From: Bacteroidota bacterium
Lineage (GTDB): Bacteria > Bacteroidota > Bacteroidia > B-17B0 > Aurantibacillaceae
Assembly: GCA_018267655.1 (NCBI GenBank)
Contig: JAFDYB010000027.1
Location: 1 to 34,609, forward strand
Reading direction: 5' to 3'
Length of the DNA: 34,609 nucleotides
In this document: in pieces, positions 27,183 through 34,546 of the stretch
Numbering within the stretch: the first letter of the stretch is position 1
Layout of the letters: each line of letters opens with the position of its first letter
Position numbers and translations under genes: made by a program
Notes under the pieces: generated by a model
What the model was told of the DNA's origin: nothing
The model's database searches: none
What the model saw: the letters and a program-made list of their open reading frames with translations, nothing else

Positions 27183-27335
27183 TGAATTTATTTTTCTTTA
27201 AAAATTCAACGAGGGCGCTTGCGTTTTTTTAACGTTCATGGCGTTTGCTTAAACCCAAATCATGCATTAGAGTATAAGGGATTAAAATAATTGCGAATAA
27301 ACCCCGACCTTTGGCAATAAAATTACCATCACCAA

Positions 27336-27478
27336 ATGGGAGCAATAGATAGAATTGAATTTAGCGATCATTCCGTAACAGCTTGGGGCAGATGAAGTTG
27401 ATGAAAGACATGCTAGAGGCATGTAAAATAGCGGAAGAATTACATAAATTACCTTTGCCAGATAAAGGCTCTAACTGG
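27336..27478 (+). pseudogene. Frameshifted N-terminal transposase remnant
   Basis: From the ATG at 27336 the frame gives MGAIDRIEFSDHSVTAWG and then stops (TGA at 27393-27395). In the next frame the text continues QMKLMKDMLEACKIAEELH then KLPLPDKGSNW. Together these resemble the start of Bacteroidota transposases that I associate with the IS1380 family (a VTAWGGMKLMKDLL-like stretch, then LPLPQPGSNRGY), joined across what looks like a one-base deletion near 27388-27392. After GSN the similarity ends. Only about 48 codons remain, so it cannot encode a working enzyme. The family name is from memory. Confidence 0.5.
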
Positions 27479-27622
27479 ACACAAAAAACCGAGTTAACGC
27501 CTACTGATGAATGTGTAATTACATACGTTTGCAAAAAATATGGTGCCGAAATGCATCCTAAAAATGGTGATTGTTGCGTATTTTGCACTTATGAAGCGCA
27601 TAAATGCCCTTCTAAACAATAA
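27383..27622 (+). CDS. Small chimeric ORF with Cys-rich tail, doubtful gene
   Basis: 79 codons from TTG at 27383 (first ATG 27392). The first 31 or so codons are the transposase remnant. The rest, TELTPTDECVITYVCKKYGAEMH then PKNGDCCVFCTYEAHKCPSK, resembles a small Bacteroidota Cys-rich protein whose tail usually reads GDCCVFCSYG...CPP, as I recall. The expected CxxCG zinc knuckle reads CKKYG, so one Cys appears lost by a single base change. I read this as two gene fragments fused by a deletion rather than a working gene, though expression of the tail as a small metal-binding protein cannot be excluded. It ends 4 bases before the convergent saccharopine dehydrogenase-like gene. Confidence 0.4.
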   Translation: MGQMKLMKDMLEACKIAEELHKLPLPDKGSNWTQKTELTPTDECVITYVCKKYGAEMHPKNGDCCVFCTYEAHKCPSKQ

Positions 27623-27626
27623 AGTT

Positions 27627-28952
27627 TTAAGACTCTTTAAAATCAATTCCAAAAAGCTTTAACTCATCGAGCATTGGCATGTAAATTTCTTTTGTAACCG
27701 GTATAACTACGCCACGATCTTGAATCTTTCCGCTTAAAAAATTTTTAACTGTAATAGCCAAAGGTAAGCCAACCGTTTTAGCCATTGCCGTATTAATATT
27801 GTCATCGCCAATTACAACTAACGATGAATTAATTATTTTTTTATTTGAGTCTGCGTGTTGTATGTACTCAAAGCGGTGCTGCATCACCACTAAATCTTTA
27901 TCATTATTTTCGAGTTTCCACTTACGCTCTAACAAGCTTTGTAATAGTTGAGCAGGCGAGCCTGATTTTAGTGTTATTTTTTCGTTTGTTTTAAAAAACA
28001 AATAATCAAATTTTTCTTCAACATCTTTGCTCCATAATTTTCCGGCAAATTTTATTAATTTATTTTTAACGGTATCGTTGCCATTGGGTAAAAAAGCATT
28101 CAATAGCATTTCATAATTAAGCTTATCTGTTTCATGAAAAACAACTGTATCATCAGTTAAGCCTAAATTAATTATCAATTGCCAAGCATTACAATAACCA
28201 ATTTCACGCAAGGTCCCTCTAATCATTGTTTCGATGTTATGTAAACCGTAAGTGTTTATGTAGTTTAAACTATCTCTGTTTGCGTAGGCATCAAAGGATT
28301 TAAAGCCGGGTACTTCAATAACATCATGCTCAGAAAATAAACGTGAATAGGGTAAATACTTTAGGTTTTTATCTTCTAAAAACTGTGCGGTTCCTTGCCC
28401 TGCTACTACAACATTTCTTGGGTTCCAGCTAAACTTATAGCCCCAGGGGTTTGTGTTATTTTCAGGTGCCACTAAGCCCCCGCAATACGATTTAAATGAG
28501 GTAATTGTTCCGCCTGCCAGTTTAATCTGATCAATCACTTTCATAGCGCTTGCATGGTCAATGCCAGGGTCTAATCCACATTCATTTAAAAAGAAAAGAG
28601 ATTTTTGTTTTACTTCTTTCTCAATTGTTTTCATTTCGTTGCTTACATAACTTGCAGTTGCTAGATGTTTATTTAAGTGCAAGCAATCGTAAGCTACAGT
28701 CATGTGCAGTGCTGCAGGCAACATTGAAATTATGAATTCATTTTCGGCAATAAGTTTTCTTCGTTCATCTTGATTTTGTATGTCAAAAGCTTTTGCGCAT
28801 GCGTTAGGGTGATTTTTAATTTTTTCTTTAGCAAGATTTACATCAATGTCGGCAAGCGTTATGTAAATATTTAACTCTGTGCTTTTATTTAAAAGATAGT
28901 TGATTAATGAGATTGTTGATCGCCCTGCGCCTATAATTAATATTTTTTTCAT
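27627..28952 (-). CDS. Saccharopine dehydrogenase-like oxidoreductase
   Basis: A 441-residue NAD(P)-dependent enzyme of the saccharopine dehydrogenase family. The N-terminal Rossmann fold starts ILIIGAGRSTISLINYLL (residues 4-21). The middle contains the family hallmark FLNECGLDPGIDHASAMK, and the C-terminal part has SYCGGLVAPENNTNPWGYKFSW and GTLREIGYCNAW. It fits the saccharopine reductase/lysine-ketoglutarate type, which either makes or breaks down saccharopine in lysine metabolism. Other lysine genes are absent, so direction and true substrate are open. It diverges from cmk across 191 bases that hold no other gene. Confidence 0.88.
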   Translation of the reverse strand: MKKILIIGAGRSTISLINYLLNKSTELNIYITLADIDVNLAKEKIKNHPNACAKAFDIQNQDERRKLIAENEFIISMLPAALHMTVAYDCLHLNKHLATASYVSNEMKTIEKEVKQKSLFFLNECGLDPGIDHASAMKVIDQIKLAGGTITSFKSYCGGLVAPENNTNPWGYKFSWNPRNVVVAGQGTAQFLEDKNLKYLPYSRLFSEHDVIEVPGFKSFDAYANRDSLNYINTYGLHNIETMIRGTLREIGYCNAWQLIINLGLTDDTVVFHETDKLNYEMLLNAFLPNGNDTVKNKLIKFAGKLWSKDVEEKFDYLFFKTNEKITLKSGSPAQLLQSLLERKWKLENNDKDLVVMQHRFEYIQHADSNKKIINSSLVVIGDDNINTAMAKTVGLPLAITVKNFLSGKIQDRGVVIPVTKEIYMPMLDELKLFGIDFKES

Positions 28953-29136
28953 GCTAAACTGTTTATTATGAATATGTATTATTTGTTTTGTGTGTTATGG
29001 CACAAAGTCGTTTCACATAAGTTTATTATATCTTCAAAATTATTGAGATTTACGTGTTTAATCCTTAGTGCAATTTATTATAATTTATATTGTGCAAAAT
29101 TAGCAATAGAAAGAAATAAAATTAAAACATTTTAAT

Positions 29137-29144
29137 TAAATTTG
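29137..29144 (+). promoter_or_regulatory. Promoter -7 box of cmk
   Basis: TAAATTTG, an exact TAnnTTTG match. Its last base is also the first base of a GTG at 29144, which makes that GTG unusable as initiator if the box is real. The next GTG, at 29150, falls at the predicted transcript start. Confidence 0.5.
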
Positions 29145-29149
29145 TGATA

Positions 29150-29854
29150 GTGCAAAAAATAACAATAGCTGTTGATGGGTATAGTAGCTGCGGAAAAAGT
29201 ACGCTTGCCAAAGCTTTAGCTCAAAAATTAGGATACAATTATATTGATACCGGGGCTATGTATAGAGCTGTTGCCTTATTTGCATTAAACAATAATTATT
29301 TTGACGCGAAAGGCAAACCTAATATTGATTCGGTTATTAATTCATTACCCAATATTAACGTAAGTTTTACGTTTAATGCTGCCAATAAAACATCTGAAAC
29401 TTGCCTAAACGGCATAAATGTAGAGCGTGAAATAAGATCTATGCGTGTTAGTGATAAGGTTAGCCTTATAAGTTCTATAAAAGAGGTGCGAGAAAAAATG
29501 GTTGCACTTCAACGCGAAATGGGCAAAAATAAAGGCGTAGTGCTTGATGGAAGAGATATTGGAACAAATGTTTTTCCTGATGCCGAATTAAAATTATTTA
29601 TGACCGCCGATACTTTAGTAAGAGCGCAAAGACGCTTTGACGAGCTAAGCAGTAAAGGCCAATATCACAGCATTGAAGAGATAAAATTAAACCTTCAAAA
29701 ACGCGATTATGACGATACGCATCGAAAAGAAAACCCACTTACAAGAGCAAAAAACGCTGTTGTAATTGATAATAGCGATCTTTCACGTGAGCAACAATTA
29801 GAATTTGTTTTAAAATTGATAAACGATTTACATTTAATTACTTTAACTGAGTAA
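29150..29854 (+). CDS. cmk: Cytidylate kinase
   Basis: Phosphorylates CMP and dCMP with ATP. From GTG 29150 the protein has 234 residues and begins MQKITIAVDGYSSCGKST, with the P-loop at residues 10-18. It also shows the CMP-binding IDTGAMYRAVALFA, VVLDGRDIGTNVFP and the lid region with AQRRFDEL and RDYDDTHRKENPL. The start at 29144 would add two residues but overlaps the promoter box, so I prefer 29150, which implies a leaderless GTG message. The 3' end overlaps the convergent Nudix gene by 12 bases. Confidence 0.95.
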   Translation: MQKITIAVDGYSSCGKSTLAKALAQKLGYNYIDTGAMYRAVALFALNNNYFDAKGKPNIDSVINSLPNINVSFTFNAANKTSETCLNGINVEREIRSMRVSDKVSLISSIKEVREKMVALQREMGKNKGVVLDGRDIGTNVFPDAELKLFMTADTLVRAQRRFDELSSKGQYHSIEEIKLNLQKRDYDDTHRKENPLTRAKNAVVIDNSDLSREQQLEFVLKLINDLHLITLTE

Positions 29855-30307
29855 ATGCTGTTGTTCTATCAACAATTCAGCTACTCTTCTATCAATAATA
29901 AGTGTAAAATCAGCTTCTTTTAATTTATCTAAATCAATAAACCTAAAGCTTTGAGCGCCTTCCTTTAACTCAAAATTAAATTTTTTATTAGAAATAATTG
30001 CACTAAGCGATTGCTTTGTTTTTACAACATAATAAATGCTAATAACCTGGCTGTTTGAATTAAATGCCGAGGCTACAAAAAAATCTGTAGTGTAAAAATG
30101 ATTTATAACTTCAATATCTATATTTAACTCTTCTTTAAATTCTCGTTTAACACATTCAACAGTTCCTTCGCCAAATTCTAAGCCACCACCCGGAAATTTT
30201 GTGATAAAATTTTTTTTTATGTATTCATCACTCACCAATATTTTATTTTGGTGTATCAATACGCCATAAACTCTTACATTAAATCGATTATGATTATTGG
30301 GTAACAT
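29843..30307 (-). CDS. Nudix hydrolase
   Basis: A 154-residue Nudix hydrolase, which cleaves nucleoside diphosphates linked to another group; the substrate cannot be read from sequence. The Nudix box lies at residues 41-63: Gly41, Glu47, then REFKEELNI at 55-63, matching GX5EX7REUXEEXGU except Asn for the last Gly. It starts GVLIHQNKILVSDEYI. I place the start at ATG 30307. A GTG at 30313 is in frame, but a TAATTTTG box (30323-30316) puts the transcript start after it. Divergent from the glycosyltransferase gene. Confidence 0.88.
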   Translation of the reverse strand: MLPNNHNRFNVRVYGVLIHQNKILVSDEYIKKNFITKFPGGGLEFGEGTVECVKREFKEELNIDIEVINHFYTTDFFVASAFNSNSQVISIYYVVKTKQSLSAIISNKKFNFELKEGAQSFRFIDLDKLKEADFTLIIDRRVAELLIEQQHLLS

Positions 30308-30315
30308 CTGCACCG

Positions 30316-30323
30316 CAAAATTA
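30316..30323 (-). promoter_or_regulatory. Promoter -7 box of the Nudix gene
   Basis: Minus strand reads TAATTTTG, an exact TAnnTTTG match, 8 bases before the ATG at 30307. This leaves little or no leader and rules out the in-frame GTG at 30313. Confidence 0.45.
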
Positions 30324-30395
30324 TTTAAAAATGCTATAATCTTCTAATTTTTGCATTAATATTTCATATTAATACTTAACTTAGGCGGCACGGCA

Positions 30396-31109
30396 ATGAG
30401 CAAAAATTTAGTAATAATTCCTACTTACAATGAAATTGAAAACATTGAAAAAATGGTGCGTACTGTTTTTGCATTACCCGAAGAATTTGATTTGCTTATT
30501 GTTGATGATGGAAGCCCTGATGGCACAGCCTTAAAAGTTAAAGAACTGCAAAATGAATTTAGCCTGCTGTTTTTATCGGAACGAAAAGGAAAATTAGGCT
30601 TAGGAACTGCATACATACATGGCTTTAAGTGGGCTTTAGAGCGCGATTACGACTATGTTTTTGAAATGGATTGCGATTTTAGCCACAACCCTAACGACTT
30701 ACTTAAACTTTTAAAATCATGCAGAGATGAAGGTGCTGATGTATCTGTTGGTTCACGCTATGTTAAAGGCGGCAACGTGCGTAATTGGGACTTTAAAAGA
30801 ATTTTGCTTTCATACTGTGCATCTTTATATGTGCGCTTTGTACTATGGTTTAATGTACGCGACACAACGGCAGGGTTTAAATGCTATCGCAAAAAAGTAT
30901 TGCAAACTATAGCACTCGATAAAATTAGGTTTATGGGCTATGCCTTTCAAATAGAAATGAAATACACTGCATACAAAAAGGGGTTTAAAATTGCAGAAGT
31001 TCCTATAACCTTTATTGATAGGGAACTTGGTACAAGTAAAATGAGCGGAAAAATTTTTAAAGAAGCCTTTTTAGGTGTTTTAAAAATGCGTTTTTCAAAA
31101 ATAAATTAA
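30396..31109 (+). CDS. Polyprenol monophosphomannose synthase-like glycosyltransferase
   Basis: A 237-residue GT2-family enzyme of the DPM1 type, which moves a sugar (mannose in characterised members) from a nucleotide sugar to polyprenyl phosphate. Motifs: VIIPTYNEIENI at the start, VDDGSPDGT with Asp37-Asp38, MDCDFSHNP with the metal-binding Asp92-x-Asp94, SVGSRYVKGG, RDTTAGFKCYRK and a FIDRELGTSKMS loop. It lacks the C-terminal membrane domain found in longer relatives, so it is probably soluble or weakly membrane-bound. The sugar used here is not proven. Its stop codon shares TTAA with purN. Confidence 0.9.
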   Translation: MSKNLVIIPTYNEIENIEKMVRTVFALPEEFDLLIVDDGSPDGTALKVKELQNEFSLLFLSERKGKLGLGTAYIHGFKWALERDYDYVFEMDCDFSHNPNDLLKLLKSCRDEGADVSVGSRYVKGGNVRNWDFKRILLSYCASLYVRFVLWFNVRDTTAGFKCYRKKVLQTIALDKIRFMGYAFQIEMKYTAYKKGFKIAEVPITFIDRELGTSKMSGKIFKEAFLGVLKMRFSKIN

Positions 31110-31675
31110 TCCTGTAAAAACATTTCTACTACTTCCGGTAAATGTTTAAACTCAAGTTGTCTTATTTTTTTTGTTAAAGATTCAATCGTTTCATTTTCAT
31201 CAATTGCGCATTTTGCTTGTAGTAAAACCTTTCCTTTATCATATTCTTCATTTACAAAATGTATAGTTATGCCACTTTCTTTTTCGTCATTATTTAGCAC
31301 TGCATTATGCACATTATCGCCATACATGCCTTTGCCACCGTACTTAGGCAAAAGTGAAGGGTGAAGGTTAATTATTTTGTTTGGAAAAGCTTTTATAAAT
31401 GGCTCAGGTATTTTTAATAAAAAACCTGCCAAAATAATAAAATCAATTTTTTCTACTTTTAAAAACTCAATTAATTGATTTGAGTAATTTTGAAGACTTT
31501 GTTTACTAATAATTTGCACATTTTTTTTATGCTTTTCGGCCATTGCAACCACTTTTGCATCGGCATTGTTAGTTACAACTATTTTAAATTTAATTCGGTT
31601 ATCTCCTTCAAAATAATTAAAAAGGTTTTCGGCATTTGAACCTGTACCACTAGCAAATACTGCAACATTAAGCAT
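31106..31675 (-). CDS. purN: Phosphoribosylglycinamide formyltransferase
   Basis: Adds a formyl group from 10-formyl-tetrahydrofolate to GAR in purine synthesis. The 189 residues match PurN. The phosphate-binding loop is FASGTGSNAENL (G10-N14), and the catalytic Asn103, His105 and Asp146 lie in INLHPSLLPKYGG and VNEEYDKGKVLL, corresponding to E. coli Asn106, His108 and Asp144. It follows lgt by 26 bases on the same strand, so lgt-purN is a likely operon. The stop overlaps the convergent glycosyltransferase stop. Confidence 0.96.
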   Translation of the reverse strand: MLNVAVFASGTGSNAENLFNYFEGDNRIKFKIVVTNNADAKVVAMAEKHKKNVQIISKQSLQNYSNQLIEFLKVEKIDFIILAGFLLKIPEPFIKAFPNKIINLHPSLLPKYGGKGMYGDNVHNAVLNNDEKESGITIHFVNEEYDKGKVLLQAKCAIDENETIESLTKKIRQLEFKHLPEVVEMFLQD

Positions 31676-31701
31676 TTTAAATCTCTTTATTAAAAAATTT
31701 A

Positions 31702-32577
31702 TTATACATTAGAAGGCTTAAATTTAAACGAACGCCACATGAAAAACAAACCAGCAATAATAAAAGGTACGCTAAGCAATTGCCCCATATTAAATGCTAA
31801 ATTATCTTCAAAACTAGATTGATTCACTTTTAAAAACTCAGTTATAAAACGCTGCACAAAAAGAAGCAAGCAAAACAAGCCAAACATAAAGCCAGGTCCA
31901 AAGTTAGCGCGTTTATGTTTCCATAATTGATACATTAAAATAAATAAAAACAGGCAATAAATAGCTTCGTATAATTGTGCAGGGTGGCGCGGTGGTATTG
32001 GCATACCTTGATTTTTAAACATTAACACATCATCAAAATTATTTTGAAAAACAAAGGCCCAAGGCACAGAAGTAATATTACCAACAATTTCACCATTGAT
32101 TAAGTTACCTATTCTAATTAGCATGCCAGCTAAAGGAACAGTTACTACCAAGCGATCAAACAGCCAAAGCCAACTTTCTTTTGTTTTGAAACAATATAAA
32201 GCCATACCGGCAATAATCCCAAAAGCACCGCCATGACTTGCTAAACCTCCCTCATAAACTTTTAAAATATTTAAAGGGTGTGATAAATAGCCTTCTTCAA
32301 TTAGATTACCATTTAAATCAGCTTTGTCAAACCATGGTCCATAAAATAAACAATGCCCTAAACGTGCCCCAATAATTGTTCCTAATATTATATACAAAGT
32401 AAGTTTATCAAGAGCTGCATTACTTCTTCCCTCAGTTTTATATATACGGTGCATTACAAAGTGCGACCCAATAAACGCCAGTGCCCACATTAAGCCATAC
32501 CATCTTACCGGCCAATTTATACCCGGTATTGTAAAAATTTCAGGCGAAGGATTCCAATTTATAAAATTTTGAAACAT
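31702..32577 (-). CDS. lgt: Prolipoprotein diacylglyceryl transferase
   Basis: Inner-membrane enzyme that adds diacylglycerol to the lipobox Cys of lipoproteins. The 291 residues contain about seven membrane helices. The Lgt signature RIGNLINGEIVGN begins at Arg155, and the essential His lies in GGLASHGGAFG (His115). WPVRWYGLMW near the start and HPAQLYEA (essential periplasmic segment) are also present. It is the first gene of the lgt-purN unit. A TACATTTA sequence just before the ATG is a near match to the promoter -7 box. Confidence 0.96.
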   Translation of the reverse strand: MFQNFINWNPSPEIFTIPGINWPVRWYGLMWALAFIGSHFVMHRIYKTEGRSNAALDKLTLYIILGTIIGARLGHCLFYGPWFDKADLNGNLIEEGYLSHPLNILKVYEGGLASHGGAFGIIAGMALYCFKTKESWLWLFDRLVVTVPLAGMLIRIGNLINGEIVGNITSVPWAFVFQNNFDDVLMFKNQGMPIPPRHPAQLYEAIYCLFLFILMYQLWKHKRANFGPGFMFGLFCLLLFVQRFITEFLKVNQSSFEDNLAFNMGQLLSVPFIIAGLFFMWRSFKFKPSNV

Positions 32578-32753
32578 TGTATAAATGTATTAATTTTTTA
32601 CTAGTACTAATAACAAAAACATAACGAGTACGCATGTAAAAGAAAAATTTAAAGATTTAAAAAAAACAAACAATAATTTTTGTGGTTAATTAAGCCTTGT
32701 ATTTGAAGTAAAATAAAATTTTAAAAAATATTTTTTTGTATAAATTTTATTAA

Positions 32754-32761
32754 TAAATTTG
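32754..32761 (+). promoter_or_regulatory. Promoter -7 box of the tRNA genes
   Basis: TAAATTTG, an exact TAnnTTTG match, 15 bases before tRNA-Gly. A TTTG at 32735-32738 could be the -33 element, though the 15-base spacing is shorter than the usual 19 or so. Confidence 0.5.
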
Positions 32762-32776
32762 CACCTCTTAAATTAA

Positions 32777-32849
32777 GCGAAAGTAGCTCAGTTGGTAGAG
32801 CGTAACCTTGCCAAGGTTAAGGTCGCGGGTTCGAGACCCGTCTTTCGCT
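32777..32849 (+). tRNA. tRNA-Gly (anticodon GCC)
   Basis: 73 bases with a full cloverleaf: acceptor GCGAAAG/CTTTCGC with discriminator T, D-arm GCTC/GAGC, anticodon stem TAACC/GGTTA with loop TTGCCAA giving anticodon GCC, and T-arm GCGGG-TTCGAGA-CCCGT. CCA is not encoded. It is followed 2 bases later by a short terminator hairpin. Confidence 0.97.
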
Positions 32850-32850
32850 C

Positions 32851-32873
32851 AAAAAGCCGTTTAGGCTTTTTTT
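32851..32873 (+). terminator. Hairpin between the two tRNAs
   Basis: AAAAAGCC pairs with GGCTTTTT around GTTTA, followed by more T. It can act in both directions. No separate promoter box is evident for tRNA-Leu, so some read-through is likely. Confidence 0.6.
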
Positions 32874-32895
32874 ATTGGTAACAACATCAATTTTT

Positions 32896-32979
32896 GCCTG
32901 GGTGGTGGAATTGGTAGACACGCAGGACTTAAAATCCTGTGCTTTCACGAGCGTACGGGTTCAAGTCCCGTCCCGGGTA
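32896..32979 (+). tRNA. tRNA-Leu (anticodon TAA)
   Basis: 84 bases: acceptor GCCTGGG/CCCGGGT (with two G-U type pairs) and discriminator A, anticodon stem CAGGA/TCCTG with loop CTTAAAA giving anticodon TAA, a long class II variable arm, and T-arm ACGGG-TTCAAGT-CCCGT. CCA is not encoded. It reads TTA, a very common Leu codon in this AT-rich DNA, so loss would be harmful. The convergent recombinase frame ends inside its variable arm. Confidence 0.97.
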
Positions 32980-34546
32980 CTAATCGGGACTTTTCAATCA
33001 AATTTTGAGAAGTCCCGTTTTTATTTTCGCTCCAATCCTTTGATAAATCAACGATTAGAGAGAAAATACAATTTACTTCTGTGGTTCGATAATGCTCAAT
33101 TTTCGCATCATAACCCAAACCGGCAGGAAACATGGTGTTTTGGAACATCTGTTTTTGGTAGAAGTCGCCACACTCCCAAATTTTACTAAGGTTACAGGCC
33201 ATTTTGCAAGTGTAATTTACAAGCTCTTTTGGGTTCGATAAATTTTGTTCCAATTTTGCCAGTTCTTCGGAAATTCCTTTGATCTTCTTTTCCATTTCTT
33301 CGCCAAACTCAGTATACACATCCAAACTTACCTGCCCCAAAGCATGCCTTTTTCGTAAGATTTTAAATTCTTCCTCGGCTGCATGTAATTGCAAGGAAAG
33401 CCCCTTTTTCTCGCTTGTGTTGGTTTCTGTAAGATTTTCCCAAGTGTAGCCTAATTGCACCTTTAAAGGCTCTAAATAGGCGGGGTTTACTTCATATTGA
33501 GATAACAGCTCCTGAAACTTGGAATGCATGATCTTGACGCTTCTGTTGACGTGTATTCCAATTTTATTGACCTTATAGTAATAAAGCCCTTTCTTTCTCA
33601 CAAGATAACCAGTAAAGGGAACACCCGTTTCAGCATCCTTTACAAATACCCGAAGTGGCAAGTTATCATTTACCTTGTTGCATTTAAAACCTTCCGTTTT
33701 TTTAAGTTCATTAACCCTGAAAAACAATTCCTCGCTTATGAGTGCAGGATGTTTTCCTTTGGCTAACTCACCATTCAGAAGATTGTGCGAAAGATAACCG
33801 CAGTAAAAAGGGTTTCTGAACGTGTCTGTTAAAGTTTGCTTTGGCAGTTTCATTCCATAAGCAGCTAACTTCTCTACAATGTGATCGTAGGTCATTCCGT
33901 TGGCTCGCCATTCAAATGCTTGTCGAACCAACTCTCCCTGTTCATTGATAATGATGGTTTGTTTTTCGGCTCCCTTTACATAACTATAACCTTTTGGGGC
34001 AACACCAATCCATTCGCCACGCAGTAGTTTTTCACGCATACCATCAATGGTTTTTTGCCTTCGCAAATCATTGTCGTACTTACTGAAAATAAACTGGATG
34101 TTTTGTTGCAAAGCACCTGCATGTGAATTGGTATCAATGGGCTGTGTAACAGCCATAATGTTAACACCAACTTTTTTTAGCTCACTGGCAATATAAATGG
34201 CACTGTCTCCGGTTCTGCTAAATCTATCCAAGCTGTATACAAGAATATAATTTATTTCTTCTTTACTGGCTTTTACAAATTTTAGCATCCGGTTGAACTC
34301 TTTACGCTCATCACTTTTTGCACTTTCGTAAGTTCCGCCAAAGTAACCTTTGATGTTGAGTTTATTTTTGATTGCGTACTCTTCGCAATATTTTTTTTGC
34401 CATTCAAGACTTTGGTTTGTGTCCATTTGCTCTTTAGAGCTTACACGGGTGTAAATGACACAATTTAATATCTCAGTAACAATTGTATCCGATTGTTTGC
34501 CTTTTGCAAATTTATTAAGCAGCAAGGCGTTGTTGTTCTGTTTCAT
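32945..34546 (-). CDS. Large serine site-specific recombinase
   Basis: A 533-residue large serine recombinase of the kind carried by integrated elements. The N-terminal resolvase domain has VIYTRVSSKEQ with catalytic Ser36 and Arg34, and VYSLDRFSRTGDSA. A Recombinase (PF07508-type) DNA-binding domain follows (about 195-300), then a coiled coil (about 385-440). The zinc ribbon expected between them has lost its cysteines (FVKDAETGVPFTGYLVRKKG, LYYYKVNKIGIHVNRSVK). The last 24 or so residues, ending VPGTGLEPVRS, are not native: they are the antisense of the tRNA-Leu terminator and tRNA. The original stop was probably lost on integration. By eye its base composition is richer in G+C in places than the neighbours. 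It overlaps the upstream reading frame by 32 bases. Confidence 0.88.
   Translation of the reverse strand: MKQNNNALLLNKFAKGKQSDTIVTEILNCVIYTRVSSKEQMDTNQSLEWQKKYCEEYAIKNKLNIKGYFGGTYESAKSDERKEFNRMLKFVKASKEEINYILVYSLDRFSRTGDSAIYIASELKKVGVNIMAVTQPIDTNSHAGALQQNIQFIFSKYDNDLRRQKTIDGMREKLLRGEWIGVAPKGYSYVKGAEKQTIIINEQGELVRQAFEWRANGMTYDHIVEKLAAYGMKLPKQTLTDTFRNPFYCGYLSHNLLNGELAKGKHPALISEELFFRVNELKKTEGFKCNKVNDNLPLRVFVKDAETGVPFTGYLVRKKGLYYYKVNKIGIHVNRSVKIMHSKFQELLSQYEVNPAYLEPLKVQLGYTWENLTETNTSEKKGLSLQLHAAEEEFKILRKRHALGQVSLDVYTEFGEEMEKKIKGISEELAKLEQNLSNPKELVNYTCKMACNLSKIWECGDFYQKQMFQNTMFPAGLGYDAKIEHYRTTEVNCIFSLIVDLSKDWSENKNGTSQNLIEKSRLVPGTGLEPVRS
32972..33030. other. Possible integration junction at tRNA-Leu
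   Basis: The window passes here from chromosomal tRNA/terminator DNA to the recombinase gene of a probable integrated element. The junction should lie between the tRNA 3' end and the point where the recombinase frame leaves the terminator stem. No second copy of the site is inside the window, so exact limits cannot be read. Confidence 0.3.
32985..33022 (+). terminator. Strong terminator after tRNA-Leu
   Basis: CGGGACTTTTCAA (32985-32997) pairs with TTGAGAAGTCCCG (33005-33017) at 12 of 13 positions plus a G-U pair, followed by TTTTT. It is the natural terminator of tRNA-Leu. The recombinase gene on the other strand is translated straight through it. Confidence 0.9.

Larger units (their letters stand above)
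26813..27335. repeat. Gene-free repeat island 2
   Basis: Over 500 bases without a gene. From 26888 to about 27070 it repeats, in the same order, modules of the island at 1-503: AAAGGAAT, a perfect 10-bp hairpin (26940-26949 with 26960-26969, CCTTTCTTTT/AAAAGAAAGG), the 40-bp G-rich unit (26986-27025) and AATACAGTG (27061-27069). A third G-rich unit lies at 27143-27182. The 250 bases of palindromes that separate hairpin and G-rich unit in island 1 are missing here. The part from about 27250 to 27335 leads directly into a transposase remnant and may be the left end of an insertion sequence. Confidence 0.6.

Noticed and set aside
32875..33189. 104-codon plus-strand ORF over tRNA-Leu
   Set aside because: It translates the tRNA itself and its terminator, then runs antisense to the recombinase; this is a well-known false ORF pattern.
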